A stretch of DNA of 64,000 bases from positions 15,110,646 to 15,174,645 of the forward strand of contig CM060127.1 of assembly GCA_030522415.1 (NCBI GenBank). The letters are read 5' to 3'. The notes under the pieces are model-generated. The model had not been told where the DNA came from and searched no databases. It saw nothing but the letters and a program-made list of their open reading frames with translations. The translations under genes were made by a program, and so were the position numbers. This stretch comes from Channallabes apus. Taxonomy: Eukaryota > Chordata > Actinopteri > Siluriformes > Clariidae. Positions within the stretch are counted from its first letter, which is position 1. The number at the start of each line of letters is the position of its first letter. Shown here piece after piece: positions 34,360 to 44,799 of this stretch.

Positions 34360-35095
34360 TGTACAAGGGGTCATTCAAGTCAAATCAGGACATTTGATTG
34401 TGCAGAATATTTCGGCTGCTCCCAACAAGGGGTCGCCAAAGCGGACCATCCGGTCCACATATATAAGTTTGGCACAGGTTTTGGTACCCCTGGCACCCAA
34501 GCCTGGCACCTTTCCTCACACAACCTTCCCATTTTATCTGGGCTTGGGACCGGCACTGCATCCAGTGGCTGGGGTTTGGACACTGGCTAGGAATCGAACC
34601 CTTCCGCATGGCAGGTGAAACACCTACCACTGAGCCACAAGTGCCCTTGAATAACAGAGCACAGTTATAAGAGTAAAAACTCCTTGCATTTCACTAGTGC
34701 TTGGATAGCATCAATGTAGAACGTTTTCTCAAAATGCCAGGACCATGATCGGACCGTCTGCTTCACATCTGAAATGCTGGCCTCCCAGAAACTCCTTTAA
34801 TGGTTTAAATATGTGTAAATGGCTAGGACTGAGGTCAGGACTGTATGAGGGATGCGGCAAGAACAGACACAAGTTGGCACAAGTTATATGTTGAAGGATC
34901 AGGCATTGAATTTGCTCAGGATCATCATTCATAGACAGACAGTCTTCTTTAAACGAGTTGCACCATTCAAATAAGAGTCTCATTACCATACTGTGCTTGA
35001 AGTTTTCTGTAAATGTCAGATTCACCAGAAAGTCTGAGTTTGACTTGAACATCTCTCGTATATTGAACATTTGGTTCTTGTATTTTTAATCCACA
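34360..35095 (-). mobile_element. Mariner-like remnant
   Basis: Minus-strand protein-like block 34729-35070 has mariner transposase hallmarks: an N-terminal part with RLLFEWCNSFKE and DDPE, then after a large internal loss YSPDLSPSHLHIFKPLKEFL (the third-catalytic-residue region of the DD34D type). The left flank at 34369 (aaggggtcattcaagtcaaa) is terminal-repeat-like. The first two catalytic Asp residues are missing. A SINE occupies 34400-34648. Old and dead. Confidence 0.7.
34400..34648 (-). mobile_element. tRNA-derived SINE inside mariner remnant
   Basis: The reverse complement starts tgtggctcagtggtaggtgt (A box), B box GGGTTCGATTCC, and ends gaccccttgttgggagcagc. That tail resembles the gacccctgaaagggaacagc 3' end of the local RTE LINEs (37411, 62776), so the SINE may borrow RTE machinery. 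Confidence 0.7.
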
Positions 35096-35254
35096 CTGTT
35101 GATCTAATTATATATGGAACCTTATTAAATTGCGCCCCTACTCTCTTTCTCCCTGTTGTAACCTACTTTGCATTAGTATTGCTCTTCTTTGTGCATTGTG
35201 TTTTGTCTGACTGCTATAACAAAACCATTACAGGTACATTGAAATATCTCTGTA

Positions 35255-35465
35255 TCAATGTTCCATCCATCCATCCATTCACTCATTTATCCATCCATCC
35301 ATCCCTCAGACAATGGTGGCTGAAACCAATAAAAGCTCCACTGGGTTTAAACCCCCGCACTGCCAAGTTGCCCCTGTGCCTCTTCAAGAGGCACTGTATC
35401 ATACCTGACCCTGGTGCTTACCCCAGCTTCCTAACAATCTGTGAAATGTGAATAAAAGACTTTCA
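35255..35465 (+). mobile_element. Diverged SINE fragment with (CATC)n start
   Basis: A (CATC)n patch at 35262-35306 is followed by gcactgccaagttgcccctg and gaccctggtgcttaccccag, a worn copy of the SINE type at 28331. No usable A box. Confidence 0.5.
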
Positions 35466-37395
35466 CTGAAAGGTATTTGTGACAAGTAAATACTTCTTTG
35501 TCTTTTCCATCCAATGATATGGAGCAGACGCTCTGCAGAGCTGTCACCCAAATTCTAATCCCAGTTCTTACGGAATAATTTAATGGTTTGTTTTCAGAAC
35601 AGCACAAGAAACCTTCGCCCATCTTTTACAGGAGAGCCCTTTAAATTGTTTTTACAAACAACATTTAAAAGAAAACCAGGAGACCTGCTAAAGAAAGATC
35701 ACACACATAACCTTGCATGTACTGTATGCATATACCCTAATATACAGTATATGCAAACCATTTTTTGTTGTTGTTGAAAATACTCTTTCCATTTGGATTG
35801 AACACCATCACATATCTCTGTGCTTCTCAAAATGGGGTTTGTGATACATAGCCAGGGAGTCCACTAATTAATGTGTTCACAGCGGTCACAAATCATTAGC
35901 TAAATGAGTATGGTTAATGGTGAGTTCTTAGACTTGCTTGTCCCTTTAAACTGAACGGCTTTAATCCAGGTTTTCTGATCTCCAGTTAAGTCCTTGGGAC
36001 TCCTTGCCTTGCACAATTTGTAGTTATCCCCACTGCTAACACACCTGATCCATGTAATCAACTTGATTCTAATCCCTTATTGAGTTAGGGTGCTGTTTTG
36101 AGGGTTGACAGAATTACAGAAGGTGTTAAGAACCTTTGGTGTAATCTAAAACTCTAATACATGTTGGGCTAAGTTGTATCAATGTTCTGCATCAGCTCAG
36201 GAATAGAAACCTTTATTAACTCCTTTATCATTCACCTTGAAAAAACATAATGTTTAGTAATTTAATGAAAAAATAAATTAAATACATCAATTGCATCAAC
36301 CTTCCATCACCGATTTGATGACTCGACGAACCTCCAATCTTATTTCTTCTTTCAAAAAGATTAAAGTTCTGAATATCAGATGACATCTCTTACAGACATT
36401 TTTCACTCGAACGGTGGTGAAAGCTGTTTAAAAGACATTGCTGTATGGACGCCCCATTTGCCATTATTTTCTTTCCGTTAATGATGAGCCAGAGATGGAG
36501 ATAATGATCCTCACAGAGCTAATTTGCATAAAAAGATGAAGTACATACAGGATCTTCATTCTAATTGACTCAAAAGCCCAGACTGATTCTTTTACAAAAC
36601 AAAAGGAAAAATGGTTGAATATGACGTCAAGGCTAAGGGGGTAATCAGTCTGGAAAGGTCTAGTTTGTAATGAATTTTATTCTTGTGATATTCACGTTGT
36701 TTCTTTTACCTGAATAACTTATGATTTGCAATATTGTGGTACAGGACATCCGGGTAGTTTATTCATTGAGATTTTTATATGGTAGAAATGAGCCCGCCTC
36801 TAACAAAAAACAAACAAACAAACAAAAAAACGGGTGTGCTGCACTCCTCTTCATTTCTGTCAAAATCAAAACCGGGTTGATATTCAGTACAACAGTACTC
36901 AAGTGATATTGCTTAACCATACAAGAACTATTATGGTTAATTCAGAGACTGCACTGGAAGTAATAGTAACAAATGCATTTATGGCAGCAATACTTAAACA
37001 ATAACAATAAACTGGGAGATTTACTGTTTGTTACAACCTCAGATCCATTCCAAGAAAAAAAAAAGGATTCTCTAATGATTCTTTGGTAAAGACGACTTGA
37101 ATGATAAGATAATAGGTTAGGTTACCAACCTTGAACTCGTGGATGTGACAAGCCAGACATTTTAAGTATCATTACTTTTTTAATTAAGGTTTTATTACTA
37201 TTGATTAAATGATTTTTTGGAATAATTAAACCTAGAGGCGTCATGCATCAAATTCCTTTGAGAGTGCACAATTCCATGACATATAAAATGTTACTTTTTT
37301 CATACAAATTTTTTTAATCCACAGCGGACTATGTGGATTTATTTGCCAATTTCTATATATAAATCTATTACATGTCTGGAAATAGTTTAGTGCTG
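35466..37395. other. Non-coding stretch
   Basis: No gene recognised; a (CAAA)n patch lies at about 36807-36828. Confidence 0.55.
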
Positions 37396-37399
37396 TAGT

Positions 37400-38287
37400 C
37401 TTATTTGTCTTTCGGCTAATCCCTTTCAGGGGTCGCCACAGTCAATCATCTGCCTCCACCTAACCCTATCCTCTGCTTCATCTTCTCTCTAAATCTCCTC
37501 TTTGGTCTTCCTCTAGACCTCCTGCCTGGCAGTTCCAACCTTAGCATCCTTCTACCAATATTCTCACAATCTCTCCTCTGAATATGTCCAAACCAACTCA
37601 ATCTGGCCTCTCTGACTTTATCTCCAAAACATCTAACATGTGTTGTCCCTCTGATGAACTCATTCTTGATCCTATCTATCCTTGTCACTCCTAAAGAGAA
37701 CCTCAACATCATCTTCTCTGCTACCTCCAACCCTGCATCTTGTCTTTTCTTCAATGCCACTGACTCTAAGCCATAAAGCATCACTGGCCACACCACTGTC
37801 TTTCCTTTCACTCTCACTGATACTCTTTTGTCACATAGCACACCTGACACTTTTCTCCATCTCTCTAGATTTTCTTCCACCTGTTGCCTGCTCTTGCTAC
37901 AAAGCACAATGTCATCTTAAAAATATCATTGTCGATGGAGAGTCCTGTCTTACCTCATCTGTCATCCTGTCCATCACCATAGCAAACAAAAAGGGGCTCA
38001 GAGCCGATCCTTGATGCAGACCCACCTCCACCTTGAACTCTTCTGTCTTACAGCTCTCATACAGTACATGTCCTGAACACTACTGTCTTACAGCTCTCAT
38101 ACATGTCCTGCACCAATCTAACATACGTCTCTGCGACTCCAGAATTCCTCATACAATACCACAGCTCCTCTCTCAGCACCCTGTCATACACTTTCTCTAA
38201 ATCTGCAAAGACACAATGCAACTTCCTGTTACAGTACCTTCTCTGTACTTCTCCATCAGCATCCTCAAAGCAAATACTGCATATGAT
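37400..38287 (-). mobile_element. RTE-type LINE, 3' part (split by gypsy 2)
   Basis: Minus-strand coding remnants. 37446-37907 carries the RTE C-terminal block (LRFSLGVTRIDRIKNEFIRG, RLSWFGHIQRRD, GRRSRGRPKRRF). 38057-38287 carries RT fragments (FADLEKVYDRV, EELWYCMRNSGVAETYVRLV). Frames are broken. The 3' tail is at about 37400-37445. A small tandem duplication lies at 38045-38117. The RT region resumes at 43447 on the other side of gypsy 2. Confidence 0.85.
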
Positions 38288-38671
38288 TGTCATGCACACG
38301 CAATCTGCGCCCGGCACTAGGACCCGGAAGTAAGACGGGCGCAAAACCAGGAAGTATAAAAGAGGTAAACAAACGATGGCTTACCGCTCAGTCATTGAGT
38401 TCGGCCCATGTCAACTCCAGTTGTCGTTTCAGCAAACCGTGAGTACTCACATGTTGGTTCCGTTTGTCTTTTGCTATTGTGTGTGTATTTCTAGGACGCG
38501 GGTTAGATTTGTGTTTTTCCCTTGCTCCGTTTTTGTGAGAGTCCTTAAACTAAATCGCGTGGTTATCCTGCCTGCTCGCTTCTTTCCGCGTTTGGGTTTA
38601 TCCTCCACGCTACATTGGGCTAACCGCTAAAGCTACGTCTTCTGGTCACCTCAGGTTAGTCCATCTTGACA
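38288..38671 (+). repeat. 5' LTR of gypsy 2
   Basis: 384 bp. U3 contains a TATA box TATAAAA at 38355-38361; the predicted RNA start is G38386. The ATG at 38376 opens an 84-codon frame through the LTR that is identical in both LTRs, but it precedes the predicted RNA start and is probably not meaningful. Confidence 0.96.
38355..38396 (+). promoter_or_regulatory. LTR promoter and self-primer of gypsy 2
   Basis: TATAAAA at 38355-38361 lies 31 bp before GCTCAGTCATT (38386-38396). If transcription starts at G38386, the first 11 nt of the RNA are exactly complementary to the 11 nt that follow the 5' LTR. Confidence 0.7.
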
Positions 38672-38672
38672 G

Positions 38673-38683
38673 AATGACTGAGC
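38673..38683 (+). promoter_or_regulatory. Self-priming primer-binding site of gypsy 2
   Basis: AATGACTGAGC, 1 nt after the 5' LTR, pairs perfectly with GCTCAGTCATT at the predicted RNA 5' end. The gag start codon (38674-38676) lies within it, which leaves no room for a tRNA-type site. Eleven nt is the length of the self-primer described for Tf1. Confidence 0.75.
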
Positions 38684-39722
38684 CCCCCGCGGTAAACCCA
38701 GCGGATTATGCGAGTCTCTGCGACGTTGTAGATCGGCATGCGGCGTTAATCAATCAGCTGACCGGGAATCTCGCGTCCCTCCGCCGCGAGGTCGCTGAGC
38801 TCCGGCGGGAGAATGCGAATCTCCGTGCGGCTGTTGATGACGTCACTGCTCGATCGCACGCCGCGGGGGCCGCGGCGCCGCATCCCCCCCCCCCCCTCCT
38901 TCTGATGTTTTTCTCTCTCTACCAGAGAAGTGGAACGGCACGGACGGGAAGTGCAGCGTTTTTCTGACAGCTCTCGATCTGGTGTTTGAGTTTAATGCCA
39001 CCAAGTACTCCACCGATCGCCTTCGCATTGCTCTTCTCGTCTCGTTGCTAAAAGGGCAGGCAGCAGAGTGGGCCACGGCAGTTCTACAGTCAGATACAGA
39101 CACCGCCCACTCATACAATGAGTTCACCCACCAACTCAAACTCACCTTTGAACATCCAGCGGGCGAGGTGGAGACCGACACCAGACTTTACCACCTGAGG
39201 CAGGGAGGACTGCCCGTGAGCCGCTATACGGCCGAGTTTCGCACCCTTGCCGTTCAAACAACATGGGGCGATGCAGCGCTCCGGACATCCTACTACGAGG
39301 GACTGGCTTCTCGAATCAAGGACGAACTAGCCGGGCGAGAGCTTCCTGCGACCCTGGAGGGCCTGATCCAGCTCGCTCTCCGGATCGACCAACGTCTCCT
39401 CTCTCGCCCGAGGCCAGCCCCTCGCACCCTGCCACCGGAACCCAACTTCGCCATCACCACTTCACGACCCGCACCCGCCTTCACCGTCACCACTCCACGT
39501 CCTGCAGAGTCCGCCACCTACGCCACCCCAGGACATGTCGGTTCTCCACCTCCTGCCGTGGTTGACACCGGAGCCGGGGAACCCATGCAAATAGGACGCG
39601 CCTCCTTGACCGCTGCAGAACGGGAGAGACGCTTCCGTGAAGGGCTCTGCGCCTATTGCGGGTCAGACAAACATCACAGAGCAACCTGTCCCTTCAGACC
39701 GGGAAACGCCCAGGCCCGGTGA
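38674..39722 (+). CDS. gag: Gag of gypsy 2 (frame break in a poly-C run)
   Basis: Starts [12 protein letters not shown] only 3 nt after the LTR. A heptad-like coiled coil follows ([27 protein letters not shown]). At 38884-38896 a run of 13 C changes the frame; downstream the capsid-like core continues ([38 protein letters not shown]) and ends in a zinc knuckle [14 protein letters not shown]. The net change equals one C lost or two gained. Homopolymer slippage or a sequencing error is as likely as a real mutation. Gag forms particles and binds element RNA. The final codons carry the slippery site that makes Gag-Pol. Confidence 0.9.
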
Positions 39723-39760
39723 GAGGAGAGAGATACTCGCCGGGTCACCTTCATCTCTCC
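39701..39760 (+). promoter_or_regulatory. -1 frameshift signal: slippery heptamer plus H-type pseudoknot
   Basis: GGGAAAC at 39701-39707 sits in the gag frame as G_GGA_AAC, the X_XXY_YYZ pattern. After a 5-nt spacer, stem 1 is 11 bp (39713-39723 with 39736-39746, two G-T wobbles). Its loop segment GGAGAGA (39725-39731) is complementary to TCTCTCC (39754-39760), giving stem 2 of 7 bp. Loop 1 is 1 nt and loop 3 is 7 nt. Pol is in the -1 frame exactly as needed, and the gag stop (39720-39722) lies inside stem 1. Confidence 0.8.
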
Positions 39761-42700
39761 GCCATCACCACCAACTCCTCCCGTCTCACGGTTCAGGTAC
39801 ACCTCCGGGTTGGCCACAAACGAGTCCGAAGTGCTGCATTCATCGACTCCGGGGCAGCAGGTAACTTCATTGACTCCACATATGCCAAAACCCTGGGGGT
39901 AAAATTCGAGGCGTTATCCCAGCCCGTTCACATCACCTCTGTCGATGGTCGCCCCCTCTCCACCAGCCCAATAAACACCCAAACCGAACCCATCACCGTC
40001 TCCATCAACCAACACCATGAACAGCTACAATTTTTCGTCACCTCCATCTCATCACCTCCCATCATCCTGGGACATCCCTGGCTGCTCCAGCATGATCCTC
40101 TCATCTCCTGGACCCAGAACCGGATCCTCCAATGGGGCGCGACCTGCACCGAACTGTGCCTACGGGCAACGGCTGGGACGTGCTCTAGGGAGTCCGAGGC
40201 CCCCGACGTCGACACCAACGCCATCCCAGAGCCATATCGGGACCTGGCGGAGGTCTTCTGCAAGCGACGAGCGACCCATCTTCCTCCACATCGTCCCTAC
40301 GACCTCGCTATTGACCTCCAGCCCGGTACAGTTCCACCCCGCGGCCACCTCTACTCCCTTACACCTACAGAGACGAAGGTTATGGAGGAGTATGTGACTA
40401 ACGCCCTTCGCCAAGGTACCATCAGGCCCTCCTCCTCACCTGCCGCCGCGGGGTTCTTCTTCGTGAAGAAGCGGGGCGGTGAACTTCGTCCATGTGTCGA
40501 CTATCGGGGGCTAAACAATATAACTATCAAAAACCGACACCCATTGCCTCTTACCAACTCAGCCCTGGACGCCCTCTCTGGCGCCACCATCTTTACTAAG
40601 TTGGACCTCCGGAGCGCCTACAACTTGGTGCGCATCAGAGAGGGCGATGAGTGGAAGACGGCCTTCATCACCCCTACTGGGCACTATGAGAACCTCGTCA
40701 TCCCCTTTGGACTGTGCAACGCCCCCGCCGCCTTCCAACACCTCATTAATGACATCCTTCGCGACATGCTCGGTCGGTGGGCGTTTGCTTATCTGGACGA
40801 CATCCTCATCTACTCACGCACCATGGAAGAACATACCCAGCACGTCAGGGCGGTTCTAAAGAGATTACTCGCCCATCAACTGTACTGTAAGTTGGAAAAG
40901 TGCGCTTTTCACGAGCGCTCCACCACGTTCCTGGGTTTTGTCATCTCGCCCCAGGGTGTGGCCATGGACCCGCAGAAGCTAGAGGTTGTGCGTCATTGGC
41001 CCCTACCCAAGACCCTCAAGCAACTTCAACGGTTTCTCGGGTTTGCGAATTTCTATCGTCGCTTTATCCGGGACTACAGTACAGTTGCCGCCCCCCTAAC
41101 CGCTCTGACCCGTCCCTCACCTCTCCCTTTTCATCTCAACCCTGCAGCTGTCTCTGCTTTTAAGTCACTGTGTCACCGCTTCACCACGGCACCGATTCTC
41201 CTCCACCCAGATGTCAGAAAATCATTCGTTGTGGAGGTGGATGCTTCAGATGTGGGCGCTGGAGCTATCCTCTCACAACGAGGTCCAGATCAGAAACTAC
41301 ACCCATGTAGTTTCTTCTCCAGAAAATTTGACTCCACTCAGCAGCGATACGGGGTAGGGGACCGCGAGCTGCTGGCCATAAAGTGGGCTCTGGAGGAGTG
41401 GCGTCACTGGCTCCAGGGCGCCAGTGAGCCATTCATAGTCTGGACGGACCACCAAAACCTCATAACCATCAAGAATCTGAAACAGTTAAACCCACGACAG
41501 GCGCGGTGGGCGTTATTTTTCGAAAATTACGATTTCCACCTCTCGTACCGCCCGGGCTCCAAGAACACAAAAGCGGACGCTCTCTCCCGACAGCTGGAAG
41601 TGGACATTTCCCGGGCGGACCCCGCGCCTGTCCTTCCATCGTCCAGGATCATCGCCCCACTCCAACTAGACCTGGAAACGAGAGTTCGCCAGGCGCAGGA
41701 TACAGAGACCGAACCGGCAGGTGTGCCACCTGGACGACTCTTTGTGCCCGAGAGGATGCGATCAGAAGTCCTCCAGTGGGGTCATTCCTCTCCCATCTCA
41801 GGACACCCGGGCACTCGACGGACGCTCCAATTCCTCCAACGAGACTTCTGGTGGCCATCCCTCACGAAAGACGTCCAAGAGTTCGTCCAGGCATGCCCAG
41901 TGTGCGCCAGGGCCAAAACCACTAATCAACCAACTCCCGGTGAGCTGCAGCCACTCCCAGTTCCTCGACGGCCCTGGACGCACATTGCCGTCGACTTCAT
42001 CACGGGCCTGCCGGCCTCCGAAGGAAAGGACACCATTCTCACCATCGTCGACCGGTTCTCTAAAGCCGTGCACCTGGTGGCTCTCGCCGGACTCCCGTCA
42101 GCCAAAGGAACAGCAGAGCTGATTTTAGAGCACGTAGTCCGTCTGCATGGGTTCCCCAAGGACATCGTCTCGGACAGAGGGCCCCAGTTCACAGCCCGGT
42201 TCTGGAAAGCCTTCTGCCGTCTGATCGACTCCACCTGCAGTCTCTCATCTGGATATCACCCACAGACTAACGGTCAGACGGAGCGGACCAACCAACAGCT
42301 GGAGCGCTATCTGAGATGTTTCGTAGCTGATCGACAGCGCTCCTGGGCGCACTATCTCATCTGGGCTGAACTGTCACACAACCTCCACACCTCCTCTGCC
42401 ACCAACCTAAGCCCATTTGAGGTATGTTACGGTTTCCAACCTTCGATGTTCAACCACCCAGAACCGGAGGTTGATGTACCGTCCGCCCAACAGTTGGTCC
42501 GCAGATGTCGGCGGCTATGGATTACAACCAACCGGGCCATCCAACGCGCCAACGCTCGCTACACCCACCAACACCGCCGTCGACATCCTCCGGGACGATT
42601 GTACCATGTAGGTGACAAGGTATGGCTTTCTACAAAGAACCTCCACCTTCACATCGAATCAAAAAAACTCTCACCCAGATTTATCGGACCATACCGCATC

Positions 42701-43108
42701 ACCCACAGGATTAACCCTGTCACCTACCGGCTCCAGCTGCCTGCGGCGCTCCGGATCCATCCAGTCTTCCACCTGTCCCAGTTCAAGCCCTTCATCACCT
42801 CACCCATGATTCCACCCACCCCCCCAGCTCCTCCTCCCCGGATCATCGACGGCGGTCCCGCCTACACCGTGCGCCGAATCCTCGACTCGCGCCCTCGGGG
42901 CAAAGGTACGCAATACCTGGTGGACTGGGAGGGCTATGGCCCCGAGGAGCGATCTTGGATCCCGGCCCGGTTCATTCTCGACCCGGAGCTAATTCGGGAC
43001 TACCGTCACAGGGTATCCTCCGCCCCAGGACCGTCAGGAGCCAGTCCTGGACAGGGGGGTACTGTCATGCACACGCAATCTGCGCCCGGCACTAGGACCC
43101 GGAAGTAA
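39701..43108 (+). CDS. pol: Pol of gypsy 2: protease, RT, RNase H, integrase, chromodomain
   Basis: Uninterrupted frame open from about 39656, entered by frameshift at 39701. With residue 1 at 39656: protease DSG at 64-66; RT with [15 protein letters not shown] and YLDD at 379-382; RNase H ([14 protein letters not shown] ... WTDHQNL); integrase HHCC zinc region, then a DD35E core with Asp780, Asp840 and Glu876; GPY/F-type segment ([11 protein letters not shown]); C-terminal chromodomain ([15 protein letters not shown]). It matures Gag, copies the RNA to DNA and inserts it, the chromodomain guiding target choice. Domain order PR-RT-RH-IN-chromo is the standard chromovirus order. The stop lies 46 bp inside the 3' LTR. 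No inactivating change is visible. Confidence 0.96.
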   Translation, partial: GKRPGPVRGERYSPGHLHLSAITTNSSRLTVQVHLRVGHKRVRSAAFIDSGAAGNFIDSTYAKTLGVKFEALSQPVHITSVDGRPLSTSPINTQTEPITVSINQHHEQLQFFVTSISSPPIILGHPWLLQHDPLISWTQNRILQWGATCTELCLRATAGTCSRESEAPDVDTNAIPEPYRDLAEVFCKRRATHLPPHRPYDLAIDLQPGTVPPRGHLYSLTPTETKVMEEYVTNALRQGTIRPSSSPAAAGFFFVKKRGGELRPCVDYRGLNNITIKNRHPLPLTNSALDALSGATIFTKLDLRSAYNLVRIREGDEWKTAFITPTGHYENLVIPFGLCNAPAAFQHLINDILRDMLGRWAFAYLDDILIYSRTMEEHTQHVRAVLKRLLAHQLYCKLEKCAFHERSTTFLGFVISPQGVAMDPQKLEVVRHWPLPKTLKQLQRFLGFANFYRRFIRDYSTVAAPLTALTRPSPLPFHLNPAAVSAFKSLCHRFTTAPILLHPDVRKSFVVEVDASDVGAGAILSQRGPDQKLHPCSFFSRKFDSTQQRYGVGDRELLAIKWALEEWRHWLQGASEPFIVWTDHQNLITIKNLKQLNPRQARWALFFENYDFHLSYRPGSKNTKADALSRQLEVDISRADPAPVLPSSRIIAPLQLDLETRVRQAQDTETEPAGVPPGRLFVPERMRSEVLQWGHSSPISGHPGTRRTLQFLQRDFWWPSLTKDVQEFVQACPVCARAKTTNQPTPGELQPLPVPRRPWTHIAVDFITGLPASEGKDTILTIVDRFSKAVHLVALAGLPSAKGTAELILEHVVRLHGFPKDIVSDRGPQFTARFWKAFCRLIDSTCSLSSGYHPQTNGQTERTNQQLERYLRCFVADRQRSWAHYLIWAELSHNLHTSSATNLSPFEVCYGFQPSMFNHPEPEVDVPSAQQLVRRCRRLWITTNRAIQRANARYTHQHRRRHPPGRLYHVGDKVWLSTKNLHLHIESKKLSPRFIGPYRITHRINPVTYRLQLPAALRIHPVFHLSQFKPFITSPMIPPTPPAPPPRIIDGGPAYTVRRILDSRPRGKGTQYLVDWEGYGPEERSWIPARFILDPELIRDYRHRVSSAPGPSGASPGQGGTVMHTQSAPGTRTRK

Positions 43109-43446
43109 GACGGGCGCAAAACCAGGAAGTATAAAAGAGGTAAACAAACGATGGCTTACCGCTCAGTCATTGAGTTCGGCCCATGTCAACTCCAGTTGTC
43201 GTTTCAGCAAACCGTGAGTACTCACATGTTGGTTCCGTTTGTCTTTTGCTATTGTGTGTGTATTTCTAGGACGCGGGTTAGATTTGTGTTTTTCCCTTGC
43301 TCCGTTTTTGTGAGAGTCCTTAAACTAAATCGCGTGGTTATCCTGCCTGCTCGCTTCTTTCCGCGTTTGGGTTTATCCTCCACGCTACATTGGGCTAACC
43401 GCTAAAGCTACGTCTTCTGGTCACCTCAGGTTAGTCCATCTTGACA
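43063..43446 (+). repeat. 3' LTR of gypsy 2
   Basis: 384 bp, no difference from the 5' LTR seen by eye. Its first 46 bp encode the last residues of Pol. Confidence 0.96.
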
Positions 43447-43631
43447 ATGATGTACTCTTTCTAGGCATGAAACCATATTGCTGCTCACAAATGCTCACCT
43501 CTGCCCTTAAACTAGCTTACACTACTCTTTCCCAAATCTTTATTATATGGCTTATCAACTTTATTTCTCTGTAGTTGCCACAGCTCTCCACATCCCCTTT
43601 GTTCTTGAAGATTGTATTTATTTTATTAGAG

Positions 43632-43640
<9 letters not shown>
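43447..43640 (-). mobile_element. RTE-type LINE, part 2 beyond gypsy 2
   Basis: Minus-strand NKGDVESCGNYREIKLISH is the conserved RT finger segment that precedes, in sense, the fragment at 38057-38287. It is followed by a GATA microsatellite at 43638-43671. The LINE was one unit before gypsy 2 landed. Confidence 0.85.
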
Positions 43641-43665
<25 letters not shown>

Positions 43666-43700
43666 CTGTAGACAGACAGACAGATAGATAAATAGATACA
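43638..43700. repeat. (GATA)n-type microsatellite
   Basis: GATA units with GACA and CATA variants, ending in the target site of the next LTR element. Confidence 0.9.
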
Positions 43701-43707
43701 TACATAC

Positions 43708-43900
43708 TGTTACATGCGGGTGTGTGTGTAGTGCACGTATGTGCGCATGCTCGACGGCGAGTGGCGGCGCGACGGTGAGTGGCGGCGCGACGGCGGGTGG
43801 CGGCGCGACGGCGGGTGGCGGCACGTGCGCAATCTCTCCCCCTTTTCTTTTCTATCTCTCGCTCTCCTTCTCACAGGAAGCTCCGCCCTGATTGAGCGTG
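43708..43900 (+). repeat. Truncated 5' LTR with 4 x 18-bp minisatellite
   Basis: Matches the right LTR from TGTTAC through ccctgattgagc(g/a)tgcc, then diverges. It contains four tandem 18-bp units (cgacggcgrgtggcggcg) at 43752-43823, where the right LTR has one unit. Lacks a 5-bp insertion present in the right LTR near 45595. Confidence 0.85.
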
Positions 43901-43969
43901 CCGTGACGGTTTTGTTGGCCTTTTGGTTTGTTTGGCTGCCTTCTTAGGTTGGACAGTAGTGGTAGAACA

Positions 43970-44746
43970 ATGGCTTTTGATTTAATTGCCTTTACACTGG
44001 CTCCTAGCCTAGAACAGTTAGACCAGTGTCGTAAAGACGATTTGCTCAGTATAGCAAATTTTTTTCAGGTGGAGGTGCCACACGTGTTTGAAAAGGGAGC
44101 TAAAAAATAATTATTGCTCAATTAATTGAACAGCAGATTTTAGCCTGGGGTGCCTGGAGAATGTGCTGAGGACGAGGACGCTTCAACGCTGACGGAGGTC
44201 AACGGTTGGCCATTACAGTACCTGCGCTGCAGTCGCCCTCCACGCCCCTCAAGCATAAGGTAACCACACCACCAGCAATAAAATCACCAATTGACAAATC
44301 AGAACAACTTTTGGTCCTAAAAACGAGGGAGGTGGAGCTGGAAATAAAACGGGAGGAAACGGAGGCTCAAAGGTTACGGTTGCGGGAGCTGGAGCGGGAA
44401 CATTTTCGGCGAGATTTCAGCCGGCTACACCAGGCTACATCAGGATTTTAAAAATTGTGTTTTTGAAAATGTATTGCACCTAAATGAGCAAAAAGTCACG
44501 TCATTGTCAGCAGACGCTGTACTGGCTGATGAACTTGAGTTGACACACCATACTGTATTCTCTCCTACTGTGAGCACTGACAAATTCGCTGTCCGTGGGG
44601 TTGAAGGTCAGGTGAAACCTTCAGCAGGCAGTGTGAAACCTGCAAGAGGGGGTACTTTTAGAAGTTCTCAGTATTGCTCAGGGGGAGGTAGAATCTGTTT
44701 TTACTGCTTAGGTGCTGATCATCTGATTTCAGACTGTGAGGCCTGA
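43970..44746 (+). pseudogene. gag: Gag remnant of the gag-protease element
   Basis: The first block starts at 43970 (MAFDLIAFTLAPSLEQLDQC) and stops at 44110. A second frame (44206-44451) has a highly charged helical block (VELEIKREETEAQRLRLREL) likely to be a coiled coil. A third (44474-44746) ends with a zinc knuckle CFYCLGADHLISDC. Stops and frame changes separate them. From memory the N-terminal block resembles Gag proteins of some fish gypsy elements, which I cannot verify. Function as RNA-binding particle protein is inferred from the knuckle only. Confidence 0.7.
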
Positions 44747-44799
44747 AAGAAAAAAAATGCATCTGTGAAGTCAAAGTCTGTGGGTTTTGTTAAAAGGCA

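Larger units (their letters stand above)
38288..43446 (+). mobile_element. Gypsy element 2 (Tf1/sushi-type chromovirus, near-intact)
   Basis: 5159 bp with 384-bp LTRs that look identical base for base, TGTCAT...TTGACA ends, a clean 5-bp duplication ATGAT (38283-38287 and 43447-43451), and a polypurine tract before the 3' LTR (about 43051-43060). Gag and a full-length Pol are present. The only visible damage is a frame change in a C13 run in gag. It inserted into an RTE LINE. Identical LTRs mean a recent insertion, so it may be polymorphic in the species. Confidence 0.96.

Noticed and set aside
34360..34400. Perfect mariner terminal repeat pair
   Set aside because: Only the left end looks terminal-repeat-like; I could not find a convincing matching right end.
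37682..38014. Plus-strand 110-codon frame
   Set aside because: Antisense of the RTE LINE coding sequence.
38376..38630. 84-codon frame present twice with identical sequence (also 43151-43405)
   Set aside because: Duplicate is explained by the two LTRs of gypsy 2; the ATG lies upstream of the predicted RNA start.
40017..42809. Many 60-140 codon frames on both strands
   Set aside because: Shadows of the GC-rich Pol frame of gypsy 2.
43638..43700. Regularly spaced short repeats that might suggest a CRISPR-like array
   Set aside because: Simple GATA microsatellite; the genome is vertebrate.
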